DNA of 64,000 nucleotides from Palaemon carinicauda (taxonomy: Eukaryota; Arthropoda; Malacostraca; Decapoda; Palaemonidae). The notes under the pieces are model-generated. The model searched no databases. It saw nothing but the letters and a program-made list of their open reading frames with translations, and was not told the DNA's origin. Of the stretch, positions 11,836-24,689 are shown piece by piece (positions within the stretch are counted from its first letter, which is position 1; each line of letters opens with the position of its first letter). The DNA is taken from positions 80,010,157 to 80,074,156 of the forward strand of contig NC_090751.1 in NCBI RefSeq assembly GCF_036898095.1, given 5' to 3'. The translations under genes and the position numbers were made by a program.

Positions 11836-13397
11836 ACCTCCTGTACACGTTTAATTTAAGAGTTGATTCCAGAGTCACTTAAGATCCACGAACATGTAAC
11901 AAAATCTGTCATTGGGGACATGGTCCAATTTCATTGCTGTTTTCTCCTGGTCCAAAAGCTTCATTATTTTGTTAGGGCAGTGGAATGTGCACTGAAAAAT
12001 GGTGCATGATTATGGTGTACAGTAGTATTTTTTTGTTCATCTTTTTTTTTTATCTTCTATGTATCTTTAATACTTTGAAGAACACATCAGAAATAACTTT
12101 TGGAGTACAGTACAGTATTGTAATATTGAAGAACTTTCGTTTTCATTCTCTGGTTCTTTGTTATTTTTTGCTGTGTCAGCTTTATAAGGGCCACTCTTTA
12201 ATGTTTTGTATATGCATAAATGTACTTATTTTGTTTATATTAAAGTTTTGTCTGCTATTTTGGGTTGATTAGGTCATGTAGTACATTTTTCTTATCGTAG
12301 ATTGATAAACTTTGTCTTACTGTTCTTAGAAAAAACGTTCTTTTTTTCACAATAAAAATATCGGTACATATATCATTGAAGAAGGTTGTAAGAACTTCTG
12401 TATCCTATTGTAACAATTAGTAACTTATCTTGGGAGTATTTAGCATAGTAAAGTGCAAAGTTACTGGGTGTGTTCTTTTACATGGTTAGACACACATTGA
12501 CGTATAATAAATGCATATTGTAAATTGTAATGGCTATTGGAGCAATGTTCGTATGACTCACATTACAAATTTATTTTTTATACTACTCTTATGGCTTTTA
12601 TAATGCGAATTGTTACATGGAAAACATTATTGTGGATTTGTTGAAAAATGCAAATACTATAAAGAGTTGAATCTATGAAGTGTCCTTGTACACAGTTGGA
12701 TAGTCACAGAAGACAGTAAATCTGAATTTAGCAATCTTTATTTAGAATCTTCAATCTTCTCTATACTGATTTGTAAATGTTATTAGAATATATCTTATTA
12801 TCATTTACTCAATGATTCTGGTTTTGAAAAGGGAAGTAATAAAACTGAAGTAGTAAAAGGATGTTGGAGCGAAGAAAACCAGCTCATCATTCATAGACAG
12901 AATCTCACTAACTCTTGAGGTCTATCTTGCACTCAGAAAAATGTGAATGTTATAGCCCTTCTGGTTGCTTGGAATGAATCCAGAGGTCCACACCAAATCA
13001 CTTATTAACTTCCACACCCTACTATCACTTAGGGACTTTATTTGTTGAGGAACCCTTGCTGGGACAAAGTCGGGTAGTTCTATACCAACCAACCATAGGG
13101 GAAAGGTTAAAATTAATGGAAAATGTGATGGCTGAATTACTGTAAAATTGAATATCTGTAAAATTAAATGATTTTGCCCCATGGTCCTGGAATATAAGTG
13201 ACCCTGGAATCAACTCTGTCTTTAAACATGTACAGGAAGTGCAGAGAATCTCTATAGAACAAATCACAAGATAGTAAAGAGTGGAGATCATTTCTTACAA
13301 GACTGAGGTGTAAAGGGGAATAAAGTAATTCCACACTTTGCTAAGTTAAGTACACATTGGCAAAGCTGCCAATGTTATCATGCTGCATAATCATAAA

Positions 13398-13403
<6 letters not shown>
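11836..13403. other. No gene recognised; AT-rich with short unremarkable frames
   Basis: The longest frames (about 90 codons near 11985 and 12922-13291) have no recognisable motif and biased composition. No repeat family was identified. Confidence 0.45.
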
Positions 13404-13466
<63 letters not shown>

Positions 13467-13507
13467 ATATATATATAAACATATATATAAGTGTGTGTGT
13501 GTGTGTG
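13404..13507. repeat. (AT)n with (GT)n end
   Basis: AT run to about 13477, AT-rich spacer, then a GT run at about 13491-13507. Confidence 0.95.
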
Positions 13508-13649
13508 CGCGTGTAGAGTTTCATGGAGAAACAAACTTACACAACTAGTACGGAAAATATAGATTAAAAATGCTAAAATTTTCATGTCATATGAACTAAT
13601 CTCCATATCATTGAAAAAAAGACAAAATTCGGTGGAATATATAAAGAGT

Positions 13650-13760
<111 letters not shown>

Positions 13761-13914
13761 AGACAGAAGACACTCCAAGTTATTTATGACAAAACACTTT
13801 ACAAAGAATCACAAAATGATAAGAAAAACTTTAGAATTACTCCTGTAGTTATTCCTGACCCACATTCTTCCAGCTGTTTCAGATCCACAACAAAATAATA
13901 ATGTATAGAGCTCA

Positions 13915-14045
13915 ATTGCTTGAGGATACACTCAGGCACATTATTCTATCTGTTTCCTTATTTCCTTTCCTCACTGGGCTATTTTCCCTGTTAGGGTCCT
14001 TGCACTTATAACAACCTTCTTTTCTAACTAGGGTTGTAGCTTAGC

Positions 14046-14083
<38 letters not shown>
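13915..14083 (+). mobile_element. Short LINE tail copy with (AAT)n end
   Basis: It carries TTTCCTTTCCTCACTGGGCT, then CTAACTAGGGTTGTAGCTTA and an AAT run at 14048-14083. The middle of the usual tail is missing: GAGGATACACTCAGGCACA joins almost directly to the last 110 bp. Confidence 0.8.
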
Positions 14084-15262
14084 GCAACAGAATGAGTCCT
14101 TGGAACTTGTAGAAAGAGACAGGAATACTTTCTATGTCCATAATGAATGTCTATGTCCCTTGGTAGTAGGACAAAGGATAGAATATTGGAATCAATGCTG
14201 TAAATGAACGGTACAGTTAGATGTCTCTTGAATAACTATATAAACAATTATGAAGAAATAAAAATAGTAGCAAGGCTACGAGACCAGAATGGCTGTGATC
14301 TAGTTCATCATCAGCATGACCTGATGTTGTTTTCATAACTTGGGTCAGTAGAAAGACCTCAGATACAGAGAGTAGGAGGACAAACATGTTGCAATTTGAA
14401 ACAGTATTTCCAGCCTTTTACATAACAGTCATTCCCTGGAAGTTTCATTACTCTACAATTAAAACTGTGGCCAGAAAGCTGTTCACAAACAAACCCACAT
14501 ACACAAACAGGGACCAAGACATAACCTCCCTCCAACTTCGTTAGCGGAGGTAATAAAATCGAAGGATGTTATGCCATTCTAAATCATGGATTTTCATAAG
14601 TAGTATTTTCCTCTACACCTTTTTTACAGATCTGTGTATCTATTCGATGTTAGAAGGGCAATGCCTCATCGCTTTGATACTTCATCATTCTAAATAAAAT
14701 CAGCCTTAATTTGCATATTTCTTGTTATTATGATAAGTTTTCCCATAGCAGGAATCCATATATATATAAGCCTTATTCATAATCTTTAAGGCATAATGCC
14801 AGTATGATAGAAGCCAAATTACATTGAGTTGCTGAACGCTACCTGACCGCTTCGGACGAAATGTCGGTAAAGAATTTGTCTTCCTAACCAATTTAATTTG
14901 CAATATAACGATATATTCATAAATAATGAGCACACGCACTTCTCGTGTACATTCTTACCATGAAATAACTTATATTAATCAGTTTTCATACGAACTAAGG
15001 CCGTTTTTACGACAATGAATCGAATTATCGATAACGTAGAAAAAACAATAGAAGATACGAGTTATGAGATTTGTGAAGTCACATCTCTATGAATAGCTAA
15101 TTAATCCTTAAATACTTATGATGAAAGTTACTATTATCATTATCATTACTACTGTATCATTATCATTAAGCTCAGTAAGCAAAATCTTATCAAATAAACG
15201 AAACTAAACAATATGACGTCATCACCTCCGAGTGACACGAAGCTTCAGGACAGTGGCCCTTT

Positions 15263-15266
<4 letters not shown>
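14084..15266. other. No feature identified
   Basis: Non-coding DNA with no family I recognise. Possible remnants of other repeats cannot be delimited by eye. Confidence 0.4.

Positions 15267-15322
<56 letters not shown>
15267..15322. repeat. (CT)n microsatellite
   Basis: About 28 CT units. Confidence 0.95.
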
Positions 15323-15326
<4 letters not shown>

Positions 15327-15542
15327 CATTGTACCTAAAGCTTACCCAAAGTTTGAGCTTGAAGCCTACTCAATTTTCATCGCCGAAAAAGGTCTTGAAA
15401 CAAATCTCTATTTGCTATGAATAAATAAAGTTTTAATTTATCTACTAATGATATTTCAAACTAATTTTAGGCTTATATGTATTTTTTGGTAATTTTGAAA
15501 AAATGGTCATATGCAAAATTGCACACACTTAACCAATATATC

Positions 15543-15805
15543 ATTATTATTATTATCATTATTACTTGCTAAGCTAGTTGGAAAAGCAGGATGCTATAAG
15601 CCCAAGGGCTCCAACAAGGAAAAGAGTCCAGTAGGGAAAGGATATAAGGAAATAAACTAGATGAGAAGTAAAGAAGAATTAAAGTAGATTATTTTATGAA
15701 CAGTAACAACATTAAGATAATTTTTTTATTTGTTTACTATAAATATTCAAATAAAAGACAAGAGTAAGAGAAACAAGATAGAGTAATGTACCTGAGTGTA
15801 CCCTC
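15543..15805 (-). mobile_element. LINE tail copy, ending against a SINE-like fragment
   Basis: Reads CTTGCTAAGCTAGTTGGAAA, GCTATAAGCCCAAGGGCTCC, and the usual poorly coding stretch to GAGTGTACCCTC near 15805. The ATT run at its 3' end is short and impure. Confidence 0.8.
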
Positions 15806-16010
15806 TTAAAGGTTTAAAGGCTGCTCATGAATGGCAGAGGCAAGGTACAGTGACATTGCCCTATCAAGCAGAACAATGTCCTAGAGACTGACCATATATA
15901 CTGTACATATGATCAGTGCCCAAACCCCCTCTCCAACAAAGCTAGGACCAAGGAGGCTCAGGTAATGACTGCTGATGGCTCAGCAGATAGACCTATAGGC
16001 TCCCTCAAAT
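15806..16010 (-). mobile_element. SINE-like body fragment lacking its tRNA head
   Basis: On the minus strand it runs from GAGGGAGCCTATAGGTCTAT to GCAGCCTTTAAACCTTTAA. I recall this body as the downstream part of a tRNA-derived SINE common in decapod DNA. The expected tRNA-like head is absent here. The same head may be what is amplified in the satellite at 49.4-64 kb. That link is from memory, not from overlap inside this window. Confidence 0.5.
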
Positions 16011-16160
16011 CATCATCTCCTACGCTCATTGACGCAAAGGGCCACTGTTAGATTTCGCCATTCGTCTCAATCTTGAGCTTTTATATTAATACTTCTCCAT
16101 TCATCATCATCTACTTCGTGCGCTTCATGGTCCTCAGCCATGTAGGCCTGCCATTCTGTC
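16011..16160 (-). repeat. Possible further dispersed repeat fragment
   Basis: The stretch beginning TCATCATCTCCTACGCTCAT resembles a repeat I remember from decapod genomic DNA. Only one copy is present here, so this is weakly supported. The rest, to 16595, shows nothing recognisable. Confidence 0.3.
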
Positions 16161-16595
16161 ATTTTCTCTTTCCGTAGACTGACTAAATCCATAGAGGATT
16201 CATTTTTAGACTGATGATGGGATCCGAGATACACGTCATGTGACTTTGACTGCTTATGCTTGTGTCCCTCCAAGAATCCAGGAGATTTGCTGGAGGACTC
16301 ACAATGGGTGACAGAATGTCAGATTTTATCGTTCCCACTACGCTCGTTAGTTTGTTGGAATATTTGTCCTATTGGCGATTATGACTAGATTGTATCAGTA
16401 TTCAATTATACTGTGTGTAGTCAAGAACCAGTTCAGAGAGCACGACTTTACATATCCACCTGTGTTTGGATATGCACAATTACTAGCAGAATGCATTAAT
16501 GATGAGAATAAAGTTATAAGAACCATAGAGAAGGTTTCATATAGAACCAATTCCACTGGGGCAGCAATAACTTTCAATATCCAAGCTATTATAAT

Positions 16596-16597
16596 GA

Positions 16598-16642
<45 letters not shown>

Positions 16643-18062
16643 AACCCTAGTTGGAAAAGCAATATGCTATAAGCCCAAGGGCTCCTACAGAGAAAAATAG
16701 CCCAGTGAGGAAAGGAAATGAGGAAATAAACAAAAGATATAAAAATTAATCAACAATTAAGATAAAATATTTTAAAAACATTACCAACATTAAAACAGAT
16801 ATTTCATATAAAAACTATAAAGGGACTTATGACAGCCTGTTCAACATAAAAACATCTTCTGCAAGTTTGAACTTTTGAAGTTCTACCGATTCAACTACCC
16901 GATTAGGAAGTTATTCCACAACTTGGTAACAGTTGGAATAAAACTTCTAGAATACTGTGTAGTATTGAGCCTCATGATGGAGAAGGCCTGGCTATTAGAA
17001 TTAACTGCCTGCCTAGTATTACGAACAGGATGGAACTGTCCGGGAAGATCTGAATGTAAAGGATGGTCAGAATTATGAAAAATCTTATGGAACATGCATA
17101 ATGAACTGATTGAATGACGATGCCAGAGATTCATATGTAGATCAGGAATAAGGAATTTAATAGACGGTAAGTTTCTGTCCAACAAATTAAGATGAGAATC
17201 AGTCGCTGAAGACCAGACAAGAGAACAATACTCGAAACAAGGTAAAATGAGACAATCAAAACAATTCTTCAGAATAGATTGATCACCAAAAATCTTAAAA
17301 AAAAAAAACTTTCTCAATAAGCCAATTTTTTGTGCAATTGAAGAAGACACAGACCTTATGTCTTTCTCAAAAGTAAATTTGCTGTCGAAAATCAAACCTA
17401 AAATTTTAAGAGTCATAAAAGGTTAAAGAAACGTTATCAATGCTGAGATCCGGATGTTTAGGAGCCACTGTCCTTGACCTAATTACAATCATACTTTTGT
17501 TAGGATTCAACTTCATACCCCATAATTTGCACCATGCACTAATTTTAGCTAAATCTCTATATAGGGATTCACCAACCACAGATCTACACTCAGGGGATGG
17601 AATTGATGCAAAGAAAGTAGCATCATCTGCATATGCAACAAGCATGTTTTCTAGGTCAAACCACATGTCATGTGTATATAGTATGAAAAGTAATGGGCCA
17701 AGAACACTGCCCTGTGGAACACAAGCTATCACATTCCTATATTCACTATGATGCCCATGAACAACAACTCTTTGAGATCTATTACTTAAAAAATCAATAA
17801 TAATGCTAAGAAACGACCCACCCACTCCCAACTGTTTGAGTTTGAAAACAAGGGCCTCATGATTAACACGGTCAAAGGAATCACTAAAATCAAGGCCAAT
17901 CATACGAACTTCCTGACCACAATCAAGGAATTTCTGTACAGCATTGGAGATTGTAAGAAGGGCATCACATGCTCCAAGGCCTTTATGAAAATCAAATTGC
18001 AAACTAGAGAAGGGAACAGAGGATTACCTTCAGCAAACTTATTAAGACGTTTTGCCGAAAGA
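16596..18062 (-). pseudogene. Non-LTR retrotransposon 3' half (reverse transcriptase), frameshifted
   Basis: Minus-strand remnant of a Jockey-like LINE. From its 5'-truncated end near 18062 it encodes RT motifs in order: HKGLGACDALL, LDFSDSFDRVNHEAL (motif A region), VPQGSVLGPLLFILY (motif B) and YADDATFF (motif C, with the catalytic DD pair). The frame breaks near 17406, where a 1-nt shift moves the rest into another frame: LKILGLIFDSKFTFEKDI, then CLILPCFEYCSLVWS. A second break near 16900 interrupts the C-terminus (KLWNNFLIG then stop; the copy at 27 kb reads through). The 3' UTR carries the shared tail and an ATT run at 16596-16640, so this copy shows that the dispersed tails elsewhere come from this kind of element. 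Confidence 0.85.
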
Positions 18063-18091
18063 CGTTAAAAAATGCATATAAACCTACAACA

Positions 18092-18094
<3 letters not shown>

Positions 18095-18157
<63 letters not shown>

Positions 18158-18183
18158 GTGTGTATGTGTGTGTGTGTGTGTAT
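18095..18183. repeat. (AT)n(GT)n microsatellite
   Basis: AT run of about 30 units then GT, directly upstream of the truncated 5' end of the LINE copy. Confidence 0.95.
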
Positions 18184-18281
18184 ATAGATACAATGTGAAT
18201 GAGTTTAATTGCTCCAAGGAAATGCGTGTGACCGCACATTCAGCATAAAACATTGGCAAATGACATTCCAATGCTACAGGT

Positions 18282-18284
<3 letters not shown>

Positions 18285-18325
<41 letters not shown>

Positions 18326-18490
18326 GTTGGAAAAGCCGGGCTTCAACGTGGAAAATATCCTTGTGAAGAAATTAAATGAAGAAAGAATAATGATCCTGTG
18401 TACCCTAAAGCAAAAGAACTCTAACCTAAAATAATTGAAGTCAAGGGTACAGACTCAGTACCATTAGAATATGTCTAAAATATATCGATG
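18285..18490 (-). mobile_element. Degraded LINE tail copy
   Basis: An ATT run (18287-18325) is followed by AGTTGGAAAAGCCGGGCTTC and a shortened tail ending near AGTCAAGGGTACAGACTCAG. Confidence 0.7.
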
Positions 18491-18791
18491 ATGAAATTGT
18501 TTATAACATGGTGTCAGACAAGTGTGCCTACCACCTTGCACCAGACTCGGAAGGTCGAATATTTCACCTTTTTGTGTAGATTTCCGGCCAAATGATCATT
18601 TGATGGATACAGGTGTTCAGCAAGGTCTTGCTCCGTGAGAGAAGGACCATAGTTCAACCGATTTCCCATGACTTTCGACCATAAGAGCTGTTTTTAGCAT
18701 ACTCTTGTCCTTTGAGCTACGAGAAAGTGGTTAATAGGATCTTCAATACTGGGTTTTTTTTAATCACCCGGAAATGCTTGATTTGGAACCC

Positions 18792-18792
<1 letters not shown>
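18491..18792. other. Unassigned 300-bp spacer
   Basis: No open frame or repeat family recognised between two LINE tail copies. Confidence 0.4.
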
Positions 18793-18826
<34 letters not shown>

Positions 18827-18974
18827 GCCAAGCTACAACCCTAGTTGGAAAAGCAAGAGGCTATAAGCCCAAGGGCTCCAATAGGGAAAAATAGCCCAGT
18901 GAGGAAAGGAAATAAGGAAATAAATAAATGATGGGAACAAATTAACAATAAATCATTCTATTAACAGTAACAAC

Positions 18975-18975
<1 letters not shown>
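18793..18975 (-). mobile_element. LINE tail copy
   Basis: ATT run (18793-18824), then GCCAAGCTACAACCCTAGTT, GCTATAAGCCCAAGGGCTCC and AATAGCCCAGTGAGGAAAGG. It stops where the CT microsatellite begins. Confidence 0.85.

Positions 18976-19010
<35 letters not shown>
18976..19010. repeat. (CT)n microsatellite
   Basis: About 17 CT units abutting the truncated LINE tail. Confidence 0.95.
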
Positions 19011-19014
<4 letters not shown>

Positions 19015-19310
19015 GCATTATTTCTTGCATTGTAAGAATGTTGTATTAAACACATTACTGACTTATCTAACAGCGGTGTTTTCTTAACAGATTCTACAGA
19101 TAAAAATTATTATTAATAACATGAAACTTAATATGATGACTTTATTGAATTATTTTGTTATTCAATTTTAATCACAAGATTAACACTCAACACTAAGCAA
19201 TTATAATCAACGATATATTTTCTGTCCATCAATTATATCATAAGACAGAGAAACAAAATCAATTCCTAGATAATCTCTCAAGTGATTTGATCCTCAACGA
19301 TTTGATTTAA

Positions 19311-19312
<2 letters not shown>

Positions 19313-19374
<62 letters not shown>

Positions 19375-19411
19375 TTGATTATTATTATTATCATTATCAA
19401 TATTATTATTA

Positions 19412-19460
<49 letters not shown>

Positions 19461-19545
19461 CATTATTACTTGCTAAGCTACAACCCTAGTTGGATAAGCA
19501 GGATGTTATAAGCCCAAGGGCCTCCAACAGGAAAAATAGCTTAGA
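19313..19545 (-). mobile_element. LINE tail copy with long interrupted (ATT)n
   Basis: The ATT tract at 19313-19465 is interrupted by AATTATTTTGATT and CATT variants. It leads into CTTGCTAAGCTACAACCCTA and a tail of only about 80 bp. Confidence 0.85.
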
Positions 19546-19884
19546 ATCAAATACTGGAGAGAGGGAGAACTTCTTAAACACTTATTTACTAAGATATTTT
19601 CAACATGATCTAATAAATATCCCTTATATTGCATTATCAATATTGTTAATAAACACGACTCGTTGTAAATTAGACTGTTTTTGGTAACAGTAGACTGGGC
19701 GGATTTATCTTTTTTTTTTTTTTAAGTTAAATTAATCCACAAGAGCAAATACATCAAATGGAAGATTATTCATGGACGTCCTTACACATATATACAGTAG
19801 GTACTGGCATAGATGCATATAGGCGCATACATACTTATGTACAAAAATATGTATAGACATACACCGTCTGTATGTATTTTTTTC

Positions 19885-20150
19885 ATATTATTATTAGTAA
19901 ATGCTAAGCTACAACCATAGTTGGAAAAGCAGGATGCTATAAGCCCAAGGACCTCAACTGGGAAAATAGCCCAGTGAGGAAAGGAAATAAAGAAAATTAA
20001 AATATTTTAAGAATAGTAACAACATTAAAACAAATATTTCCTGTATAAACTATAAAACCTTTTACAAAACAAAAGGAAGAAAAACTAGATAGATCAGTTT
20101 GCCCGAGTGTACCCTCAAGCAGGAGAACTCTAATGGAGCAATAGTTCACT
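19885..20150 (-). mobile_element. LINE tail copy
   Basis: Short impure ATT end, then TGCTAAGCTACAACCATAGT, AGCCCAGTGAGGAAAGGAAA, and the further upstream part reaching GAGTGTACCCTCAAGCAGGA. It has the same upstream part as the copy at 29.7-30.1 kb. Confidence 0.85.
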
Positions 20151-20382
20151 ATTCATAAAATTACTACTAGTATATAGAAATGTTGGTAAAATAGAGCTCT
20201 TTCTACTCAGTATTATAATCTATGTAAAATATGTTAAATTGATTTCCACCAGACAAAAAGGCTCAGGGAGATGAAGAGTATGAATAGACTTCGCTCTTTC
20301 CTTTAATGACAAACTGGATAAGCCCTATACAGACTCTCTAACTTTCCCACACACACTCAACAAATAGAACAGTTGGAAAATG

Positions 20383-20457
<75 letters not shown>
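20383..20457. repeat. (CT)n microsatellite, first of a CT/AG pair
   Basis: CT run with one CC interruption. An AG run follows about 90 bp downstream. Confidence 0.95.
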
Positions 20458-20459
<2 letters not shown>

Positions 20460-20545
20460 AATGTCAGCTGTCAAAGTAATAGATATTCGTACCAGTTAAC
20501 CATTATAGGATCTTATGATTGCAATATCACCTTTACCAAGACCTA

Positions 20546-20548
<3 letters not shown>

Positions 20549-20591
<43 letters not shown>
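20549..20591. repeat. (AG)n microsatellite, second of a CT/AG pair
   Basis: AG run of about 21 units, complementary to the CT run at 20383-20457, so the two could pair as a hairpin with a loop of about 90 nt. Confidence 0.95.
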
Positions 20592-20593
<2 letters not shown>

Positions 20594-21142
20594 TGAAGAC
20601 CATTGTAACTCTAGACTTCAAATCTAACACCAGCCCTGGGAGCCTAATAAGAGCGGCAATGCAGATTAACCAAAATAGCTGAACGTTGTGAACTTTTGAA
20701 GAATGACGTCACAATTGAATTTATGATTATACGAATTCACTCAAAAGCTTCTAATTGTTACATAATAATATACATCGACAAATGCTACTTCTAAAAAAAC
20801 GATTATAGCAATGATGCAATTGAAGAATTGCAGAGAACTTTTGGAACTTTTTAGATTAATTCAAGAGTTTTGAGTTTCCGCGCTAAAGTTCCTGAAGCTG
20901 CACAAAGAAAGGAAGGGAACAGAAAAAGGTAGGATATAAAGAAAATGCAAGTACGCATAGCCAAAGAATCAATGCAATGACATGAAACTAGTGCTTACAG
21001 TACACCACGCGAGTTGCAACGACAGCAAGTACTATCTGTAGCGTGGCCCCCCCCCCCCCACCACCACCAACAAGAATAGCGTTTTAGCAGTCTATATAAT
21101 TCACAGATGTCTGACGGATGTAACTAATATGCACAAAAGGGT

Positions 21143-21145
<3 letters not shown>
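20592..21145. other. No gene; contains a C homopolymer
   Basis: Nothing recognisable except a run of 12 C followed by a CACCACCACC stretch near 21047-21069. Confidence 0.5.

Positions 21146-21222
<77 letters not shown>
21146..21222. repeat. (AG)n microsatellite
   Basis: About 38 AG units. Confidence 0.95.
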
Positions 21223-21225
<3 letters not shown>

Positions 21226-22460
21226 CGCGTATCAAAAAGTCTACATTTTCAGCATAATTCAAAGTTAAGTAAGTTATTGGAGTGTACAAGTTTATCTCCA
21301 CAGCATTTAATTTCTCTTCCTGCCAGCCTCCACTGCTAAATATATACAGATTGTTTGACGCTTTCGGATTTATACGAAAGTAGAATTCACAACATTAACC
21401 TGCGCAATGCACATTGTTTACTTCGAGGGCAACCTCTTGTCCTCATTATAATTCTTCTATCGATTTTCTTTTTAAGGAAAAAATTGCCAAGTTATTGATG
21501 GCAATAATCTACAAATCCCCTTGTGAAGACCGATGCACAAGGTCCACCTATACTTCCACAGGGATCCTCCTTACGAACTTCTATGTGGAAATTGTAGAGG
21601 GACGCCTTTTGGGCAGATGGAGAAAGGGCCTAACAAGTCGAGGACCTCTGACGGATGTTGTAGCCACGTAAGAGTTTTACGTTCTAGCAGAGCAAGGATG
21701 GACTTTCTTACAATTGTCAACATGGAAAGCCACCCCTGAAGAAATCGTACGAGTATCACTCAGGTCCAACATATTTGAACAAGGACGTCGAAAGGAGAGT
21801 TAGAAAGACTCTGGATATATAACAGTTTTATCAAACCGTAACCAGCGAGTCCAACGCACATTAATATAAAAGAATCCAATCCACAGTCGCCATCAAAAGA
21901 GCAAGCTTGTCTCCCTTGTGTAGAAACTCATTGGATAAGACGGGACGTCGTAAACAAATACATAATATGCCCAGTACAGAAATGAAGTTTCCCTTGAAGA
22001 ATTCTTCCTCATACGTCCAGCGAGGAACCACAAAATATCCAGCCATTCAAATCCACGAACAGTAGCATCTCATCGACAACAAAACCAGCCTAATAGCTGT
22101 TCGTGTTTCATCAAACATAACTGGACAAAGTCAATTCAAGTCATCAAACTACAAGAGATTCATCTAACTCGGATGAGGATACGAGCGGAAAATAATAAAA
22201 GAAAAAGAATATGGAAACAAAGTATTAAGCAACACAATGGTGAGTTCACTTAAAGTGGTATACTGTAAGCACTACCTGAGGTTTCTGCAGCATTGTACCC
22301 AGAAATGGATTGGCCTCACAGGTCCCAACGCCGGCCAAAATGAACCAAATTAATTCATCCATCCTAATTAATCCAACATGGACATTAATCTACAAAAAAT
22401 GACGTAGTAATGATCTATAAGAAATTGCATATTACAACACTTTAAAACCATTGTCAAGTT

Positions 22461-22462
<2 letters not shown>
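21223..22462. other. Possibly single-copy DNA; no gene identified
   Basis: The composition is more balanced than its surroundings (21400-22100) and there are short frames of 60-85 codons on both strands. None has a recognisable motif, so none was called. Transcript data would be needed to see whether an exon lies here. Confidence 0.35.

Positions 22463-22546
<84 letters not shown>
22463..22546. repeat. (AG)n microsatellite
   Basis: AG run of about 42 units with one AAAG interruption. Confidence 0.95.
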
Positions 22547-22551
<5 letters not shown>

Positions 22552-24010
22552 TACAATTTCCTATATCATTAAATGCTTGTTGAAAGACCTTCGATTTTCA
22601 GGTATTAAAGTCAAAACCTACATGCAGTTCTATCTAATAAAATGTTCTGTTTTGCTGTTTTAGTGCAAACCGGAATCTACAGATTAATTCCATTAAATAC
22701 TGCAATATTCTTCAGGTCTCCCAAAGTAATGAATAAGAATTAGAGCGTGGAAATTAATAATGAATTAATCTATAGAAATGTCAATGCATAGGAGAACTTG
22801 AATCAAGGAGTTTTAATTTGGTCTAACAAATGAAACCACCCATCGTATAGAAAGTTATCAAAGGTGTTTGCAAATACTTTGATTAATCAAGTGCCAGGAA
22901 ATGAGAGAATGTAATCTACCACACAAGCCATAGAAGTAGTGTTTTATGTTCATGTTGCATTGTGGTATACACAGATAGTTCTAACTATAATGTTAACTAT
23001 CCCTTTACATATTAGTATCAGTTAGGTCTTGATTAGTTTTCTATCTCTATAGGGGAAGTGGAGAGGATTCGCGGTCTCAATCTTGGTCAAGACGAGACTG
23101 GGGCAACATAGAAGGAATCCTGTGTGGAACTTGCCAATAACATTTTTGGAGTTTTCGTGTGTTAATCTGTGATCAGTGTATCCTGTTTGTTATACCTAAA
23201 TATATCCAGATTGGTTAAGCCTCTGAAATGTGAACTGAGCTTAAGTGTATTATGTATATTTTGAGTTATTCACGTTACAGCCAAATCATATATATGCTCT
23301 ATTTTCACTTGCATTTTAAGTGAATAGTATATTTTAAACTACTCAGAAATATTGTATAATTATCTTTCTAACTTAACTGGTTATGTAATCCAAATTGCTC
23401 TAAAGTAAACTTAAACTCTTGTTGATCTTTAATATTTTATTATGTGATGTTAATAATTATAACCCTTTTCAAATTTGACTAAAAAAAAGTTAGTGAAATT
23501 TTACTTGAATTTATCAACCTCAAAACTAAATTTCCCCATATACTGAGAAACTTACCAATGATACTGATAATCACTAAGACAAAATTTTTTCACCAAAATT
23601 GCCATAAACATTTTGTTCGACAAGTTGAGAAATTCAATCCAAAACTGATTTGAAATCCTTTCAATTTCGATAAATTTTCAGTCCCACACCAAAAAAATCC
23701 ATTGTAATTACAGAGTGAAATTTATGACTATTCTGATATATATTATAAAGGACTAAACTGTGTACCAAAAGGTTTTGAAATACTGCAACAACCTAACTAA
23801 ATCTGTGTGTGTGTGTGTGTGTGTGAGGGAACTGGTAGAAATTTCAGCATGGACTAGTCTTGGAAAACCCTGAAAGGGGCATCTAAGGTTTCGTCAGAAG
23901 GTACTAGTTGGACTATAGGGGTCAGTCAGTGATTGGCACTCACGCATCTAGCAATGACGTCACCTATTTTCACGTTGTTGGTTGGCAGTAGGTAATAACA
24001 GAATGGAAAG
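22547..24010. other. No gene seen
   Basis: AT-rich DNA with a short GT run at 23805-23823. No repeat family recognised. Confidence 0.4.
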
Positions 24011-24011
24011 T

Positions 24012-24076
<65 letters not shown>
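24011..24076. repeat. (CT)n microsatellite
   Basis: About 33 CT units. Confidence 0.95.
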
Positions 24077-24080
<4 letters not shown>

Positions 24081-24145
24081 GTGCACATCTTCAGAAGTAA
24101 TTCTTTTGTTCAGCTTCAAAAAGTAATGAATTTTGAGTAGTCAAT

Positions 24146-24346
24146 GTTCCAAATCAAATCATTGTTCTCTATCCTTGGGTACTACCATAGCCTCTGTACC
24201 ATGATCTTGGGTTATTTCTCTTGCTTGAGGGTATATTATTCTATCTGTTTCCTTATTTCCTTTCCTCACTGGGCTATTATCCCTGCTGAAGCCCTTGGGC
24301 TTATAGCATCCTTCTTTTCCAAGCAGGGTCGTAGCTTATTATTATT

Positions 24347-24377
<31 letters not shown>
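24146..24377 (+). mobile_element. LINE tail copy with (AAT)n end
   Basis: Plus-strand tail: AAATCAAATCATTGTTCTCT, GTACCATGATCTTGGGTTAT, TTTCCTTTCCTCACTGGGCT, then CAGGGTCGTAGCTTATTATT and an AAT run to 24377. The upstream part matches the body of the copy at 7.6-8.3 kb. Confidence 0.85.
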
Positions 24378-24468
24378 TCCTTTATACTTCACATTCGTCA
24401 TTCTTGGTATCCAACCTCTTGGGCGCTGTTCATTGTACTTGAGTTCACATGTGTTATGAAAACTTCGT

Positions 24469-24474
<6 letters not shown>

Positions 24475-24521
<47 letters not shown>
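24475..24521. repeat. (AG)n microsatellite
   Basis: About 23 AG units. Confidence 0.95.
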
Positions 24522-24526
<5 letters not shown>

Positions 24527-24689
24527 GGGGATAGACAACATCACCAATAATTGAAAACACATGGCGGTTTGATCACAACATCATTTTACTTGTTTTGTTA
24601 ATACATGAATTCTGCTGCTTCTCCACAAACGTTGAATGTTATGGGGACCGACTTGAAACAGGATTTATGTAGAATTGCAAACCTTTTAT

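Noticed and set aside
21400..22100. Host gene exon
   Set aside because: Composition is more balanced here but frames are short on both strands, without recognisable motifs or a clear splice-site arrangement.
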